DNA of 64,000 bases from Sinorhizobium fredii USDA 205 (GCF_001461695.1 NZ_AUTC01000136.1:22955-86954); one strand, 5' to 3'. Positions 34,761 to 45,166 are shown, counted from the stretch's first letter. Made by a program: numbers and translations. The notes: a model not told the origin generated them from the letters alone.

Positions 34761-35652
34761 AAGCGGCGTTGCGCTCGCTGAGCATGCGTGCCTCGTGCAG
34801 CAATGCCGAGACCAATGGCGTAAACGGCTCACGATAGGTCGCCACCAGGCCGACCGTGTGGCGCACGTCCGGTTCGATGATCGGAATCATCCGGATATTT
34901 TCGTGAAAGCCGAAAGATTTCGCGACGTTATAAGGCATGATGCTTGCCCATCTTCCGGTCCGGACGTGGGAGAAGAGCACGATCATCGAGTTCGATTCGA
35001 GCGTCGGGGTCGCCACCGCGCCGGCTTCGGCAAAATGCTGATTGATGATGCGCCGGTTCTGCATATCGGCCGTCAATAGACAAAGCCGAATATTGCTAAC
35101 CTCTTTCCAGGTCACGCTTTCGCGATCCGAGAGCGGTGTTCCGACGGCGGTAACCAGGTGATATTGCTCGATCTGCAGCGGCACGCTGGTGACGCGGCCA
35201 AGCGGCTCGTTCTCCAGATAGGTCAGCCCCGCATCGATCTCGAGGTTTTCGAGCAGCGCCAGGATCTGCAGGGAGGTGGTCGACAGCACCGAGAAGGTAA
35301 CGTCGGGGTGCTTTTCCTGAAAGGGTGCGGTGATCAGCGGCACCATCGACAGCGTCGTCGGTATGGCGGCAAGGCGGATATGGCCGGAAAGCCCCTTGCG
35401 CGCCGCGCGCATCTCTTCGCGCATGGTACGCGTATCGCCGACGATCCGCCGCGCCCATTCGAGCACCCGCTGGCCTTCAGGCGTCAGCCCCTGGAAGCGC
35501 GAGCCGCGATTGACGAGGATGACGCCGAGCTGGTCCTCGAGCTGGCGAATTGCCGCCGACAGCGTCGGCTGCGTCACGCCGCATTCCTCCGCCGCACGGC
35601 CGAAATGCCGTTCGCGGGCGAGGGCGAGAAAGAACTCCAACTTGTCGATCAT
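34759..35652 (-). CDS. LysR-family regulator, probable formate dehydrogenase regulator (FdsR-like)
   Basis: 297 aa. N-terminal winged helix (FLALARERHFGRAAEECGVT, LSAAIRQLEDQLGVILVNRG) and a periplasmic-binding-protein-like effector domain (HIRLAAIPTTLSMVPLITAP onward). Gene order LysR-fdsGBA is shared with other fds systems where the regulator answers formate. Here it is in the same direction, 187 bases upstream of fdsG. The effector is inferred. Confidence 0.82.
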   Translation of the reverse strand: MIDKLEFFLALARERHFGRAAEECGVTQPTLSAAIRQLEDQLGVILVNRGSRFQGLTPEGQRVLEWARRIVGDTRTMREEMRAARKGLSGHIRLAAIPTTLSMVPLITAPFQEKHPDVTFSVLSTTSLQILALLENLEIDAGLTYLENEPLGRVTSVPLQIEQYHLVTAVGTPLSDRESVTWKEVSNIRLCLLTADMQNRRIINQHFAEAGAVATPTLESNSMIVLFSHVRTGRWASIMPYNVAKSFGFHENIRMIPIIEPDVRHTVGLVATYREPFTPLVSALLHEARMLSERNAA

Positions 35653-35689
35653 TGCTTGTCGAACATTGCTCGTCGGTTACTCTGGGGCC

Positions 35690-36438
35690 TCAGCAGATCA
35701 GTTGCCCACCATTCACCTCCAGCACCTGGCCGGTGATATAGCCGGAAAGCGCATGGGAGGCGAGGAAGAGATAGGCGGGCGCGCAATCCTCGGCGGTCCC
35801 AAGCCGCCCGAGCGGGATCGACTTGCGCGTCGCCTCGAGCTTGTCGGGCGTCGAGTAGCGCTCGTGGAAATCGGTGGTGATCGTGCCGGGCGAAACGCAA
35901 TTGACGCGTATCCCTTCCGGCGCCAGTTCGCGCGCCAGTGCCTTGGAATAGGTGGCGACGAAGGCCTTGGTGGCCGAATAGATTGACGAGCCGGCGCTGC
36001 CGCCGGAGCGCGCCGAGATCGACACCGTGTTGACGATGGCCGGATGCGTGCCCTTCAGCAACAGCGGCAGCATCGCCCGGGTCATCTCGACGACCGAGGT
36101 CTGGTTGAGCTGGATGATCGTCCGGTACGCGTCGTCGCTCAATTCCGCCGCCGGAAAGCGACCGACCATGGTGCCGGCATTGTTGACCAGCACGTCGAGG
36201 CTGTCGCAAGCGTCTCAACGCCGCCGGCGGCGAGAAAATCCGCCGCCGAGAGGAATGCCCTGCCCTCAGCCGCCACCAAGTCGAGAAAATCGGGACGCGT
36301 GCCGGGAGTCGTCCGGCCAACATGGACCAGCACCCTCGCGCCGCAATCGAGGAACTGCCGCGCGACTTCGAGACCGATACCGCGACCGGCACCGGTCACC
36401 ACCACATTCATGCCTTTGAACAAGGCCGGATGATACAT
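35690..36438 (-). pseudogene. Short-chain dehydrogenase/reductase, one-base frameshift
   Basis: Start ATG 36438 follows GGAAGGGAAG. The first frame holds the cofactor motif VVVTGAGRGIGLEVARQF. The second frame (from about 36206) holds the rest: LDVLVNNAGT, catalytic Ser region NTVSISARSG, YSATKAFVATYSKALARELA (Tyr-x3-Lys) and GYITGQVLEVNGGQLIC. The junction near 36200-36210 lacks one base: adding a G in CTTGCGACAGC would read A-D-S-L-D-V-L and give 249 aa, a normal SDR length. Either a real inactivating deletion or a sequence error. Divergent from glpR, upstream of the LysR gene. Confidence 0.82.
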
Positions 36439-36565
36439 CGACTTCCCTTCCTCCCACTGGAAAAACCACGCTGGCGCATCCAACAATGGATTGCAACGGT
36501 GGTATCGGCGATTGCGGCATCGAAGATCGAATCTGCAACCAATCGCCGATTCTGAAATTGCGCGG

Positions 36566-36600
36566 CTTTCGTTTTTGCCTATTATGAAAGAAAACGAAAG
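36566..36600. promoter_or_regulatory. Candidate GlpR operator at the glpR promoter
   Basis: CTTTCGTTTT (36566-36575) and AAAACGAAAG (36591-36600), perfect 10-bp arms around 15 bases that include a possible -10 (TATTAT, 36579-36584). It sits just ahead of glpR (ATG 36616). Similar TTTCGTTTT bases recur at the glpD promoter, suggesting autoregulation by GlpR. Confidence 0.6.
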
Positions 36601-36615
36601 CAGAGGGAGCGAAGC

Positions 36616-37380
36616 ATGTATCTCACCGGACGGCAAGAGGAGATCCTGGAACTGGCCAAGGCCGAGGGCCGGGTGCTCGTCGAGGAACTCGCCCAGCGTT
36701 TTTCGGTGACGCCGCAAACCATCCGCAAGGATCTGAACGACCTCTGCGATGCCCGGGTGCTCAACCGCATTCACGGCGGCGCGATCTTCCCGAGCGGCAA
36801 GGAGAACGTGAAATACGATGCCCGCCGCCAGATTGCCGCTCCGGAAAAGCAGGCGATCGGCCGTGCCGCCGCCGCTCTCATCCCCGACAACGCCTCGCTG
36901 TTCATCAATATCGGCACCACCACCGAAGCGGTCGGCGAGGCGTTGCTCGACCACAAGGAATTGATGGTCATCACCAATAATATAAACGTCGCCAATCGGT
37001 TGCGCGTCTTTCCCTCGATCGAAGTGGTGATCGCAGGCGGGGTGGTGCGCGGCTCGGACGGCGGCATCGTCGGCGAAGCAGCGGTCGACTTCATCCGGCA
37101 GTTCAAGGTCGATTTCGCCGTCATCGGCGCTTCCGCGATCGACCACGACGGGGCGCTTCTCGATTTCGATTATCGCGAAGTGAAAGTCGCGCAAGCGATC
37201 ATCGCCAATGCGCGCCACGTCATCCTGGTTTCCGATTCGACGAAGTTCGAACGCACAGCACCGGTCAGGATCGGCCACATTTCCCAGGTCCAGACCTTCA
37301 TCACCGACCGATGCATCGTTGAAAACGTTCGCAAAATCTGTTCGGAGCAAGGTGTCAAACTGGTCGAGACCGAGGCTTGA
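36616..37380 (+). CDS. glpR: DeoR-family glycerol regulator GlpR
   Basis: 254 aa. N-terminal DeoR helix-turn-helix (RQEEILELAKAEGRVLVEEL, SVTPQTIRKDLNDL, LNRIHGGA) and C-terminal sugar-phosphate sensor domain (SLFINIGTTTEAVGEALLDHK). In rhizobia this regulator represses the adjacent glp catabolic and transport operon; glycerol-3-phosphate is the usual inducer of the family. glpD starts 129 bases downstream with its own promoter. Confidence 0.9.
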   Translation: MYLTGRQEEILELAKAEGRVLVEELAQRFSVTPQTIRKDLNDLCDARVLNRIHGGAIFPSGKENVKYDARRQIAAPEKQAIGRAAAALIPDNASLFINIGTTTEAVGEALLDHKELMVITNNINVANRLRVFPSIEVVIAGGVVRGSDGGIVGEAAVDFIRQFKVDFAVIGASAIDHDGALLDFDYREVKVAQAIIANARHVILVSDSTKFERTAPVRIGHISQVQTFITDRCIVENVRKICSEQGVKLVETEA

Positions 37381-37411
37381 TGCCAGCCAAACGGGCCCCG
37401 GGAGATTCGGG

Positions 37412-37450
37412 AAACATTCGTTTGACATTCGAAATGTTTTCGTTTTAACT
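37412..37450 (+). promoter_or_regulatory. glpD promoter with GlpR-like half-sites
   Basis: TTGACA (37422-37427) and TTAACT (37445-37450) with 17-base spacing form a sigma-70-type promoter. Overlapping it are AAACATTCG (37412-37420), CGAAATGTTT (37430-37439) and TTTTCGTTTT (37437-37446), close to the arms at the glpR promoter. Confidence 0.55.
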
Positions 37451-37509
37451 GCCTTCACTTTCGCGATTGCATCAATTTGTGCATTGCGAAAAGTGGAGGG
37501 GAAATCACG

Positions 37510-39027
37510 GTGTCAGAGCAGGCAATCTTCGACGTCTTTGTCATAGGCGGCGGCATCAACGGATGCGGCATTGCGCGTGATGCGGTCGGCCGGGGATATT
37601 CGGTCGCGCTCGCCGAAATGGACGATTTCGCTTCGGGCACCTCCTCCGGCTCCACCAAGCTCATCCATGGCGGCCTGCGGTATCTCGAGCATTACGAATT
37701 CCGGCTGGTGCGCGAGGCGCTGATGGAGCGCGAGGTGCTCTGGGCGATGGCGCCGCACGTCATCTGGCCGATGCGCTTCGTACTGCCCTATCACAAAGGC
37801 GGCCCGCGGCCGGCCTGGCTGATCCGTCTTGGGCTCTTCCTCTACGACCATATCGGCGGGCGCAAGCTGTTGCCGGCGACGAGCACGCTGGACATGACCC
37901 GCGACCCGGCGGGCGCGCCACTGAAGCGTCTCTTCACCAAGGCCTTCGAATATTCCGACGGCTGGGTCGACGACGCCCGGCTGGTGGTGCTGAACGCCCG
38001 CGACGCCGCCGACCGCGGCGCACGGATCATGGCCCGCACACGGGTCGTTTCGGCACGGCGCGAAAACAGTCACTGGGCGATCGAAACCGAGGACACCGGG
38101 ACCGGGGTACGCGAAACCGTTCGCGCCCGCCTGCTCGTCAACGCCACCGGCCCCTGGGTCGACCGCGTGCTCGCCGATACGCTCGGCAAGAACGATGTTC
38201 GCAATGTCCGCCTCGTCCAGGGCAGCCATATCGTCGTGAAGAAGAAATTCGACGATCCGCGCGCCTATTTCTTCCAGAATCCGGACGGGCGGATCATGTT
38301 CGCCATCCCTTACCAAAACGATTTCACCCTGATCGGCACCACCGACCGGGATTTCACCGCCGACCCCGCGGACGTCCGTATCAGCGATGCCGAGGTCGGC
38401 TATCTCTGCAAATCGGCAAGCGAATATTTCAGCGATCCGGTCACCACGGACGATATCGTCTGGACCTATTCGGCGGTGCGGCCGCTCTATGACGACGGCG
38501 CCAGCAAGGCGCAGGAGGCGACCCGCGACTATGTCCTGCGGCTCGAAGGGCAGAACGGCCAGGCGCCGCTCCTCAATGTCTTCGGCGGCAAGCTGACGAC
38601 TTATCGGCGGCTCGCGGAATCGGCACTCGAAAAGGTCGGCGAGGCGATCGGCGCCAAGGGCAGCAAGTGGACCGCCGCATCGCGCCTGCCGGGCGGCGAC
38701 TTTGCGGCGTCCGGCTATGACGCCGAGGTCGACAAGCTGAAGGCGCGCTACCCTTTTCTCACGATGTCGCACGCCCGCCGGCTGGTCCGGCTCTACGGCA
38801 CGCTGACGTCAAAACTTCTCGGACACGCCGCAAGCGAGGCCGATCTTGGAAAACATTTCGGCGCCGATCTCTACGAGGTCGAAGTCGACTGGCTGATCGG
38901 GCAGGAATGGGCGCGCCGCGCCGAGGACGTGCTCTGGCGCCGCACGAAACTGGGATTGAAGCTGACGCCGGCGGCGGCCGCGGAATTGGAGGACTACATG
39001 CGCGGCGCCGTCAACGCCGCCGCATAG
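37510..39027 (+). CDS. glpD: Aerobic glycerol-3-phosphate dehydrogenase
   Basis: 505 aa membrane-associated flavoprotein oxidising glycerol-3-phosphate to dihydroxyacetone phosphate with electrons to quinone. FAD motif DVFVIGGGINGCGIARDA, then SGTSSGSTKLIHGGLRYLEH (the TKLIHGGLRYLE signature) and the C-terminal FGGKLTTYRRLAE. GTG 37510 is chosen because GGAGGGG lies about 9 bases before it. First gene of the glpDSTPQUV operon. Confidence 0.94.
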   Translation: MSEQAIFDVFVIGGGINGCGIARDAVGRGYSVALAEMDDFASGTSSGSTKLIHGGLRYLEHYEFRLVREALMEREVLWAMAPHVIWPMRFVLPYHKGGPRPAWLIRLGLFLYDHIGGRKLLPATSTLDMTRDPAGAPLKRLFTKAFEYSDGWVDDARLVVLNARDAADRGARIMARTRVVSARRENSHWAIETEDTGTGVRETVRARLLVNATGPWVDRVLADTLGKNDVRNVRLVQGSHIVVKKKFDDPRAYFFQNPDGRIMFAIPYQNDFTLIGTTDRDFTADPADVRISDAEVGYLCKSASEYFSDPVTTDDIVWTYSAVRPLYDDGASKAQEATRDYVLRLEGQNGQAPLLNVFGGKLTTYRRLAESALEKVGEAIGAKGSKWTAASRLPGGDFAASGYDAEVDKLKARYPFLTMSHARRLVRLYGTLTSKLLGHAASEADLGKHFGADLYEVEVDWLIGQEWARRAEDVLWRRTKLGLKLTPAAAAELEDYMRGAVNAAA

Positions 39028-39103
39028 TAAGAGTTGGAGCGCTCATCCCGCTCTGATCCGCGATTGAAACTGCCGATGGCTGGGTGGAACACCGGAGAAT
39101 TCA

Positions 39104-40174
39104 ATGCTTGAAATGAAGAACATAACCAAGGTCGTGGGCGGGGAGACGCATATCCACCCGACCGACCTTGTGCTGGAGCGGGGGTCGCTGAACGTGCTGC
39201 TCGGCCCGACACTCTCCGGCAAGACGTCGCTGATGCGGCTGATGGCCGGCCTCGACAAGCCAGCCTCCGGTTCGCTCCATTTCGACGGCGCCGACGTCAC
39301 CGGCCTGCCCGTGCAGCGGCGTTCCGTTGCGATGGTCTATCAGCAGTTCATCAACTATCCGGCGATGACGGTCTACGACAACATCGCCTCGCCGATGCGT
39401 ATCAAGGGGGCCGACAACGCCACGATCGACCGCGAAGTCCGCAAGGCCGCAGAACTCCTGAAGCTGACACCTTATCTCGACCGCACGCCGCTCAATCTCT
39501 CCGGCGGCCAGCAGCAGCGCACCGCGCTTGCCCGCGCCATCGTCAAGAATGCCGACCTGGTGCTGCTCGACGAACCGCTCGCCAACCTCGACTACAAGCT
39601 GCGCGAGGAACTGCGCGAGGAACTGCCGAAGATCTTCGCCGCCTCGGGCGCCATCTTCGTCTACGCGACGACCGAACCCTCGGAGGCGCTGCTCCTCGGC
39701 GGCAATACCGCCTCGTTGAGCGAAGGCCGCATCACCCAATTCGGCCGCACCATCGACGTCTACCGCCGTCCGGTCGACATCATTACCGCCCGCACCTTCG
39801 CCGATCCGCCGCTCAACACGATCGAGCTGGTGAAAGCGGGATCGGATTTCACGCTCGAAGGTAAGCCGGTCCTTTCCGTTCCCGCGCATCTGGCGGCGGT
39901 TTCCGACGGACCCTGCATGGTCGCCTTCCAGCCGCACCACATCTCTTTCGACCGACCCGAGGCAAGCGGCAACCCGCTCACCGTCAAGACGGCCATTTCC
40001 GAGATCGCCGGGTCGGAAAGCTTCATTCACGTCGGCTTCGCCGATGCGCGCTGGGTCATGCTGGCGCGCGGCATTCACGACATCGAACCGGACGCGACCC
40101 TCGATGTGTTCGTCGACACCCGCCACCTGATGGCCTTCGGGCCTGATGGCCGGGCGATCGGCGGGACCGCGTAG
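39104..40174 (+). CDS. glpS: Glycerol ABC transporter ATPase GlpS (H-loop lost)
   Basis: 356 aa, MalK/UgpC-like with C-terminal OB domain. Walker A GPTLSGKTSL, Q-loop MVYQQFINYPAM, signature LSGGQQQR and Walker B LVLLDEPLANLD are intact. The switch His is gone: where family members read VTHDQ, this reads YATTEPSEAL. Paired with GlpT, which has the opposite defect. The glpDSTPQUV order is that of the rhizobial glycerol uptake operon. GGAG before the ATG. Confidence 0.9.
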   Translation: MLEMKNITKVVGGETHIHPTDLVLERGSLNVLLGPTLSGKTSLMRLMAGLDKPASGSLHFDGADVTGLPVQRRSVAMVYQQFINYPAMTVYDNIASPMRIKGADNATIDREVRKAAELLKLTPYLDRTPLNLSGGQQQRTALARAIVKNADLVLLDEPLANLDYKLREELREELPKIFAASGAIFVYATTEPSEALLLGGNTASLSEGRITQFGRTIDVYRRPVDIITARTFADPPLNTIELVKAGSDFTLEGKPVLSVPAHLAAVSDGPCMVAFQPHHISFDRPEASGNPLTVKTAISEIAGSESFIHVGFADARWVMLARGIHDIEPDATLDVFVDTRHLMAFGPDGRAIGGTA

Positions 40175-40194
40175 GGAGGCGCTGGGAGGAAACC

Positions 40195-41265
<1,071 letters not shown>

Positions 41266-41266
41266 C

Positions 41267-42133
41267 ATGGAAAAGACCTGGAACAACAAGGCCTGGTTCA
41301 TGGTCCTGCCGGTTCTGGTGCTCGTCGCCTTCTCGGCGGTGATTCCGCTGATGACCGTCGTCAACTATTCGGTGCAGGACACCTTCGGCAACAACGAGTT
41401 CTTCTGGGCCGGCACCGACTGGTTCATGGACGTGCTCGAATCCGACCGCTTCTGGGACGCACTCACCCGCAACCTGATCTTCTCGGCGATCATCCTGGCG
41501 ATCGAAATCCCGCTCGGCATCGTCATCGCGCTGAACATGCCGAAGAAGGGCATCGGCGTGCCGATCTGCCTCGTGCTGATGGCGCTGCCGCTGTTGATCC
41601 CGTGGAACGTCGTCGGCACCATCTGGCAGGTCTTCGGCCGCGTCGACATCGGCCTGCTCGGACGCACGCTCGCCGCGCTCGGTATCAATTATAATTACGT
41701 GCAGAACCCGCTCGACGCCTGGGTGACGCTGATCGTCATGGATGTCTGGCACTGGACGAGCCTCGTCGTGCTGCTCTGCTATGCCGGTCTCGTCTCGATC
41801 CCCGACGCCTACTACCAGGCCGCCAAGATCGACGGCGCATCGCGCTGGTCGGTGTTCCGCTACATCCAGCTCCCGAAGATGAAACGCGTCCTCCTGATCG
41901 CCTTCCTGCTGCGCTTCATGGACAGTTTCATGATCTACACGGAGCCTTTCGTCGTCACCGGCGGCGGCCCGGGCAACTCGACGACCTTCCTGTCGATCGA
42001 TCTCGTCAAGATGGCAATCGGCCAGTTCGACCTCGGTCCGGCCGCAGCCCTCTCGATCATCTACTTCCTCATCATCCTGCTCTTGTCGTGGATCTTCTAC
42101 ACCGTGATGACCACCAGCGACGCGCAAGGCTGA
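41267..42133 (+). CDS. glpP: Glycerol ABC transporter permease GlpP
   Basis: 288 aa, six predicted membrane segments (first AWFMVLPVLVLVAFSAVIPL), MalF-type. The EAA loop that docks on the ATPase is YYQAAKIDGASRWSVFRYIQ. The ATG lies one base after the glpT stop codon (TGACATGG), so it is coupled to glpT. Confidence 0.92.
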   Translation: MEKTWNNKAWFMVLPVLVLVAFSAVIPLMTVVNYSVQDTFGNNEFFWAGTDWFMDVLESDRFWDALTRNLIFSAIILAIEIPLGIVIALNMPKKGIGVPICLVLMALPLLIPWNVVGTIWQVFGRVDIGLLGRTLAALGINYNYVQNPLDAWVTLIVMDVWHWTSLVVLLCYAGLVSIPDAYYQAAKIDGASRWSVFRYIQLPKMKRVLLIAFLLRFMDSFMIYTEPFVVTGGGPGNSTTFLSIDLVKMAIGQFDLGPAAALSIIYFLIILLLSWIFYTVMTTSDAQG

Positions 42134-42152
42134 GAAAGGAGGGAGGAGCAAA

Positions 42153-42976
42153 ATGATGACCAACAAGCAACCGCTTTCGCAACGCCTCTCCTGGCTGGTG
42201 CCGACGATCTACATCGTCTTCCTGCTGCTGCCGATCTACTGGCTCGTCAATATGAGCTTCAAGGAGACCAGCGAGATTCTCAGCACGTTCTCGCTCTGGC
42301 CGCAGAACCCCACGCTCCGTAACTACGCGGTGATCTTCACCGATCCCTCGTGGTACAACGGCTACATCAACTCGATCACCTACGTCGTCTTGAACACGCT
42401 GATCTCGGTGACCGTGGCGCTGCCGGCCGCCTACGCCTTCTCGCGCTACCGCTTCCTCGGCGACAAGCACCTGTTCTTCTGGCTCTTGACCAACCGGATG
42501 GCGCCGCCGGCAGTTTTCGCGCTGCCCTTCTTCCAGCTCTATTCCGCCTTCGGCCTGATCGACAGCATATCGCCGTCGCGATCGCCCACTGCCTGTTCAA
42601 CGTGCCGCTCGCCGTCTGGATCCTCGAAGGCTTCATGTCCGGCGTACCGAAGGAGATCGACGAGACCGCCTATATCGACGGCTACTCCTTCCCGCGCTTC
42701 TTCGTGAAGATCTTCGTGCCGCTGATCGCCTCCGGCATCGGTGTCGCCGCCTTCTTCTGCTTCATGTTCTCCTGGGTCGAACTGCTGATCGCCCGCACGC
42801 TGACGACGACGGACGCCAAGCCGATTGCCGCGACGATGACGCGCACGGTTTCGGCCTCCGGTCTCGACTGGGGTGTGCTTGCCGCCGCCGGCGTGCTGAC
42901 CATCATCCCGGGCGCGCTCGTCATCTATTTCGTCCGCAATTACATCGCCAAGGGCTTCGCCCTGGGTCGCGTCTGA
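42153..42976 (+). pseudogene. glpQ: Glycerol ABC transporter permease GlpQ, one-base frameshift as given
   Basis: MalG-type permease. Frame 1 from ATG 42153 (after GGGAGGAG) gives MMTNKQPLSQRLSWLVPTIY through FQLYSAFGLIDS. The rest is in another frame: IAVAIAHCLFNVPLAVWILE, EAA loop IDETAYIDGYSFPRFFVKIF, ending NYIAKGFALGRV. The break is at about 42566: one extra C (GACAGCCATATCGCC) would restore S-H-I-A-V-A and 274 aa. All other genes of the operon are intact, so a sequence error is at least as likely as real loss. Confidence 0.85.
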
Positions 42977-42986
42977 GGAGATTTCT

Positions 42987-43268
42987 ATGGACTTTTCATG
43001 GATGGCTTGGACGCTGCCGACGGCGCTGTTCTTCCTGGCGATCGCGCTGATGCTGGTCGGCATGGGCGTCTGGGAGTATGTCTCGCCCGGCGGCAATCCG
43101 CGCGTCGGCGTCCTGCGCTTCGAGACGACCCGCGGCGACCGGCTGTTCGTGTCGCTGCTCGGAAGCGCATTCATTCACCTCGCCTGGCTGGGGCTGGTCG
43201 GCGCAAATCTCTGGTGGGCGCTCGCCCTCTCGGTGATCTACGCCATCGCCGTGTTCCGCTACGTCTGA
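42987..43268 (+). CDS. glpU: Small membrane protein GlpU (DUF2160)
   Basis: 93 aa, two to three membrane segments (ALFFLAIALMLVGMGVWEYV, LGLVGANLWWALALSVIYAI). This small protein always sits between the permease genes and the binding-protein gene in the rhizobial glpSTPQUV operon and is needed, or assumed to help, in glycerol uptake. GGAG before the ATG, 10 bases after glpQ. Confidence 0.85.
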   Translation: MDFSWMAWTLPTALFFLAIALMLVGMGVWEYVSPGGNPRVGVLRFETTRGDRLFVSLLGSAFIHLAWLGLVGANLWWALALSVIYAIAVFRYV

Positions 43269-43278
43269 GGCACCGGAA

Positions 43279-43308
43279 CGAGGGGCGTCCTGCGAGGGGC
43301 GCCCCTCG
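43279..43308 (+). terminator. Intercistronic hairpin between glpU and glpV
   Basis: CGAGGGGCG (43279-43287) and CGCCCCTCG (43300-43308), perfect 9-bp arms, 12-base loop, no T-run. Not a terminator in the strict sense: a hairpin here is likely to protect the upstream 3' end or allow glpV, the binding protein, to be made at a different level. Confidence 0.5.
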
Positions 43309-43352
43309 AAACTGCAAGAAAACGCAATCGCAAAACCCAAAGGGAGGAATTA

Positions 43353-45077
43353 ATGCGACGGCATCTTATGACAACGACGGCGGCCATGCTGCTGGCACTT
43401 ACCGGCTCGGCCTTCGCCGGCATGGACGAGGCGAAGCAGTTCCTCGACAAGGAAATCGGCGATCTCTCCGCGCTCGACCGCGCTTCACAGGAAGCGGAAA
43501 TGCAATGGTTCGTCGATGCGGCGAAGCCCTTCGCCGGCATGGAGATCAAGGTCGTTTCCGAGACGATCACCACGCATGAATATGAAGCGAAGACCCTGGC
43601 CAAGGCCTTCTCCGACATCACCGGCATCAAGATCACCCACGACCTGATCGGCGAAGGCGACGTCGTCGAAAAGCTGCAGACGCAGATGCAGTCGGGCGAA
43701 AACGTCTATGACGCCTACATCAACGATTCCGACCTGATCGGCACCCATTGGCGCTACCAGCAAGCCCGCAACCTGACCGACTGGATGGCCAACGAAGGCA
43801 AGGACGTCACCAACCCGAACCTCGACATCGACGACTTCATCGGCAAGTCCTTTACCACCGCTCCGGACGGCAAGCTCTACCAGCTTCCCGACCAGCAGTT
43901 CGCCAACCTCTATTGGTTCCGCTACGACTGGTTCAACGACCCGAAGATCCAGGAAGAGTTCAAGGCCAAGTACGGCTACGACCTCGGCGTTCCGGTCAAC
44001 TGGTCGGCCTATGAGGACATCGCCGAGTTCTTCAACGGCCGCGAGATCGACGGCAAGAAGGTCTATGGCCACATGGACTACGGCAAGAAGGACCCGTCGC
44101 TCGGCTGGCGCTTCACCGACGCCTGGCTGTCGATGGCCGGCAACGGCGACAAGGGCATCCCGAACGGCCGCCCGGTCGACGAATGGGGCATCAAGGTCGA
44201 CGAGAACTCGCGTCCGGTCGGTTCCTGCGTCGCACGCGGCGGCGACACCAACGGCCCGGCTGCGGTCTATTCGATCGACAAGTATCTGACTTGGCTGAAG
44301 AGCTACGCCCCGCCGGAAGCCCAGGGCATGACCTTCTCCGAATCCGGTCCGGTTCCGGCCCAGGGGGCGATCGCCCAGCAGATGTTCTGGTACACGGCCT
44401 TTACCGCCGACATGGTCAAGGATGGTCTGCCGGTCGTCAACGCCGACGGCACGCCGAAGTGGCGCATGGCCCCCTCGCCGCACGGTGTCTACTGGAAGGA
44501 CGGCATGAAGCTCGGCTATCAGGACGCCGGTTCCTGGACGCTGCTGAAGTCGACGCCGGACGATCGCGCCAAGGCGGCCTGGCTCTATGCGCAGTTCGTC
44601 ACCTCGAAGACGATCGACGTGAAGAAGAGCCATGTCGGCCTCACCTTCATCCGCCAGTCGACCCTCGACCATCCGAGCTTCACCGAGCGCGCACCGAAGC
44701 TCGGCGGCCTGATCGAGTTCTACCGTTCGCCGGCCCGCCTGCAATGGTCGCCGACCGGCACGAACGTGCCTGACTATCCGAAGCTGGCACAGCTGTGGTG
44801 GCAGGCGATCGGTGACGCTTCTTCCGGCGCCAAGACCGCGCAGGAAGCCATGGACTCGCTTTGCGCCGAGCAGGAGAAGGTGCTGCAGCGCCTCGAACGC
44901 GCCGGCATCCAGGGCGATATCGGTCCGAAGCTCGCCGAGGAGCACGATCTCGAATACTGGAACGCGGAAGCCGTCAAGGCCGGCAACCTCGCTCCGCAGT
45001 TGAAGGTCGAGAACGAAAAGGACAAGCCGGTCACCGTCAATTACGACGAACTGGTCAAGAGCTGGCAGACCAACTAA
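43353..45077 (+). CDS. glpV: Glycerol ABC transporter periplasmic binding protein GlpV
   Basis: 574 aa, unusually large for the class. Signal peptide MRRHLMTTTAAMLLALTGSAFA, cleaved before G. Family features: GMEIKVVSETITTHEYEAKT (beta-strand 1 region), DAYINDSDLIGTHWRYQQ, PDQQFANLYWFRYDW. It delivers substrate to GlpPQ. GGGAGGAA before the ATG. In Rhizobium this system takes up glycerol. Terminator follows at 45136. Confidence 0.92.
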   Translation: MRRHLMTTTAAMLLALTGSAFAGMDEAKQFLDKEIGDLSALDRASQEAEMQWFVDAAKPFAGMEIKVVSETITTHEYEAKTLAKAFSDITGIKITHDLIGEGDVVEKLQTQMQSGENVYDAYINDSDLIGTHWRYQQARNLTDWMANEGKDVTNPNLDIDDFIGKSFTTAPDGKLYQLPDQQFANLYWFRYDWFNDPKIQEEFKAKYGYDLGVPVNWSAYEDIAEFFNGREIDGKKVYGHMDYGKKDPSLGWRFTDAWLSMAGNGDKGIPNGRPVDEWGIKVDENSRPVGSCVARGGDTNGPAAVYSIDKYLTWLKSYAPPEAQGMTFSESGPVPAQGAIAQQMFWYTAFTADMVKDGLPVVNADGTPKWRMAPSPHGVYWKDGMKLGYQDAGSWTLLKSTPDDRAKAAWLYAQFVTSKTIDVKKSHVGLTFIRQSTLDHPSFTERAPKLGGLIEFYRSPARLQWSPTGTNVPDYPKLAQLWWQAIGDASSGAKTAQEAMDSLCAEQEKVLQRLERAGIQGDIGPKLAEEHDLEYWNAEAVKAGNLAPQLKVENEKDKPVTVNYDELVKSWQTN

Positions 45078-45135
45078 GTCTGCAATATCGCCGCCCGTTC
45101 CGTCGGGCGGCGGTACAGTATCAGGAGATGCGGCG

Positions 45136-45166
45136 CCGGGGCTGGCAACAGCCCCGGTTTTCTCTT
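45136..45166 (+). terminator. glp operon terminator
   Basis: Perfect 8-bp stem CCGGGGCT / AGCCCCGG, loop GGCAAC, then TTTTCTCTTT. A weaker GC hairpin (GCCGCCCG / CGGGCGGC, around 45090-45113) lies just before it. Confidence 0.88.

Noticed and set aside
36439..37458. Long minus-strand frame preceding the SDR start
   Set aside because: Antisense of glpR; the SDR begins at ATG 36438 after a good ribosome site.
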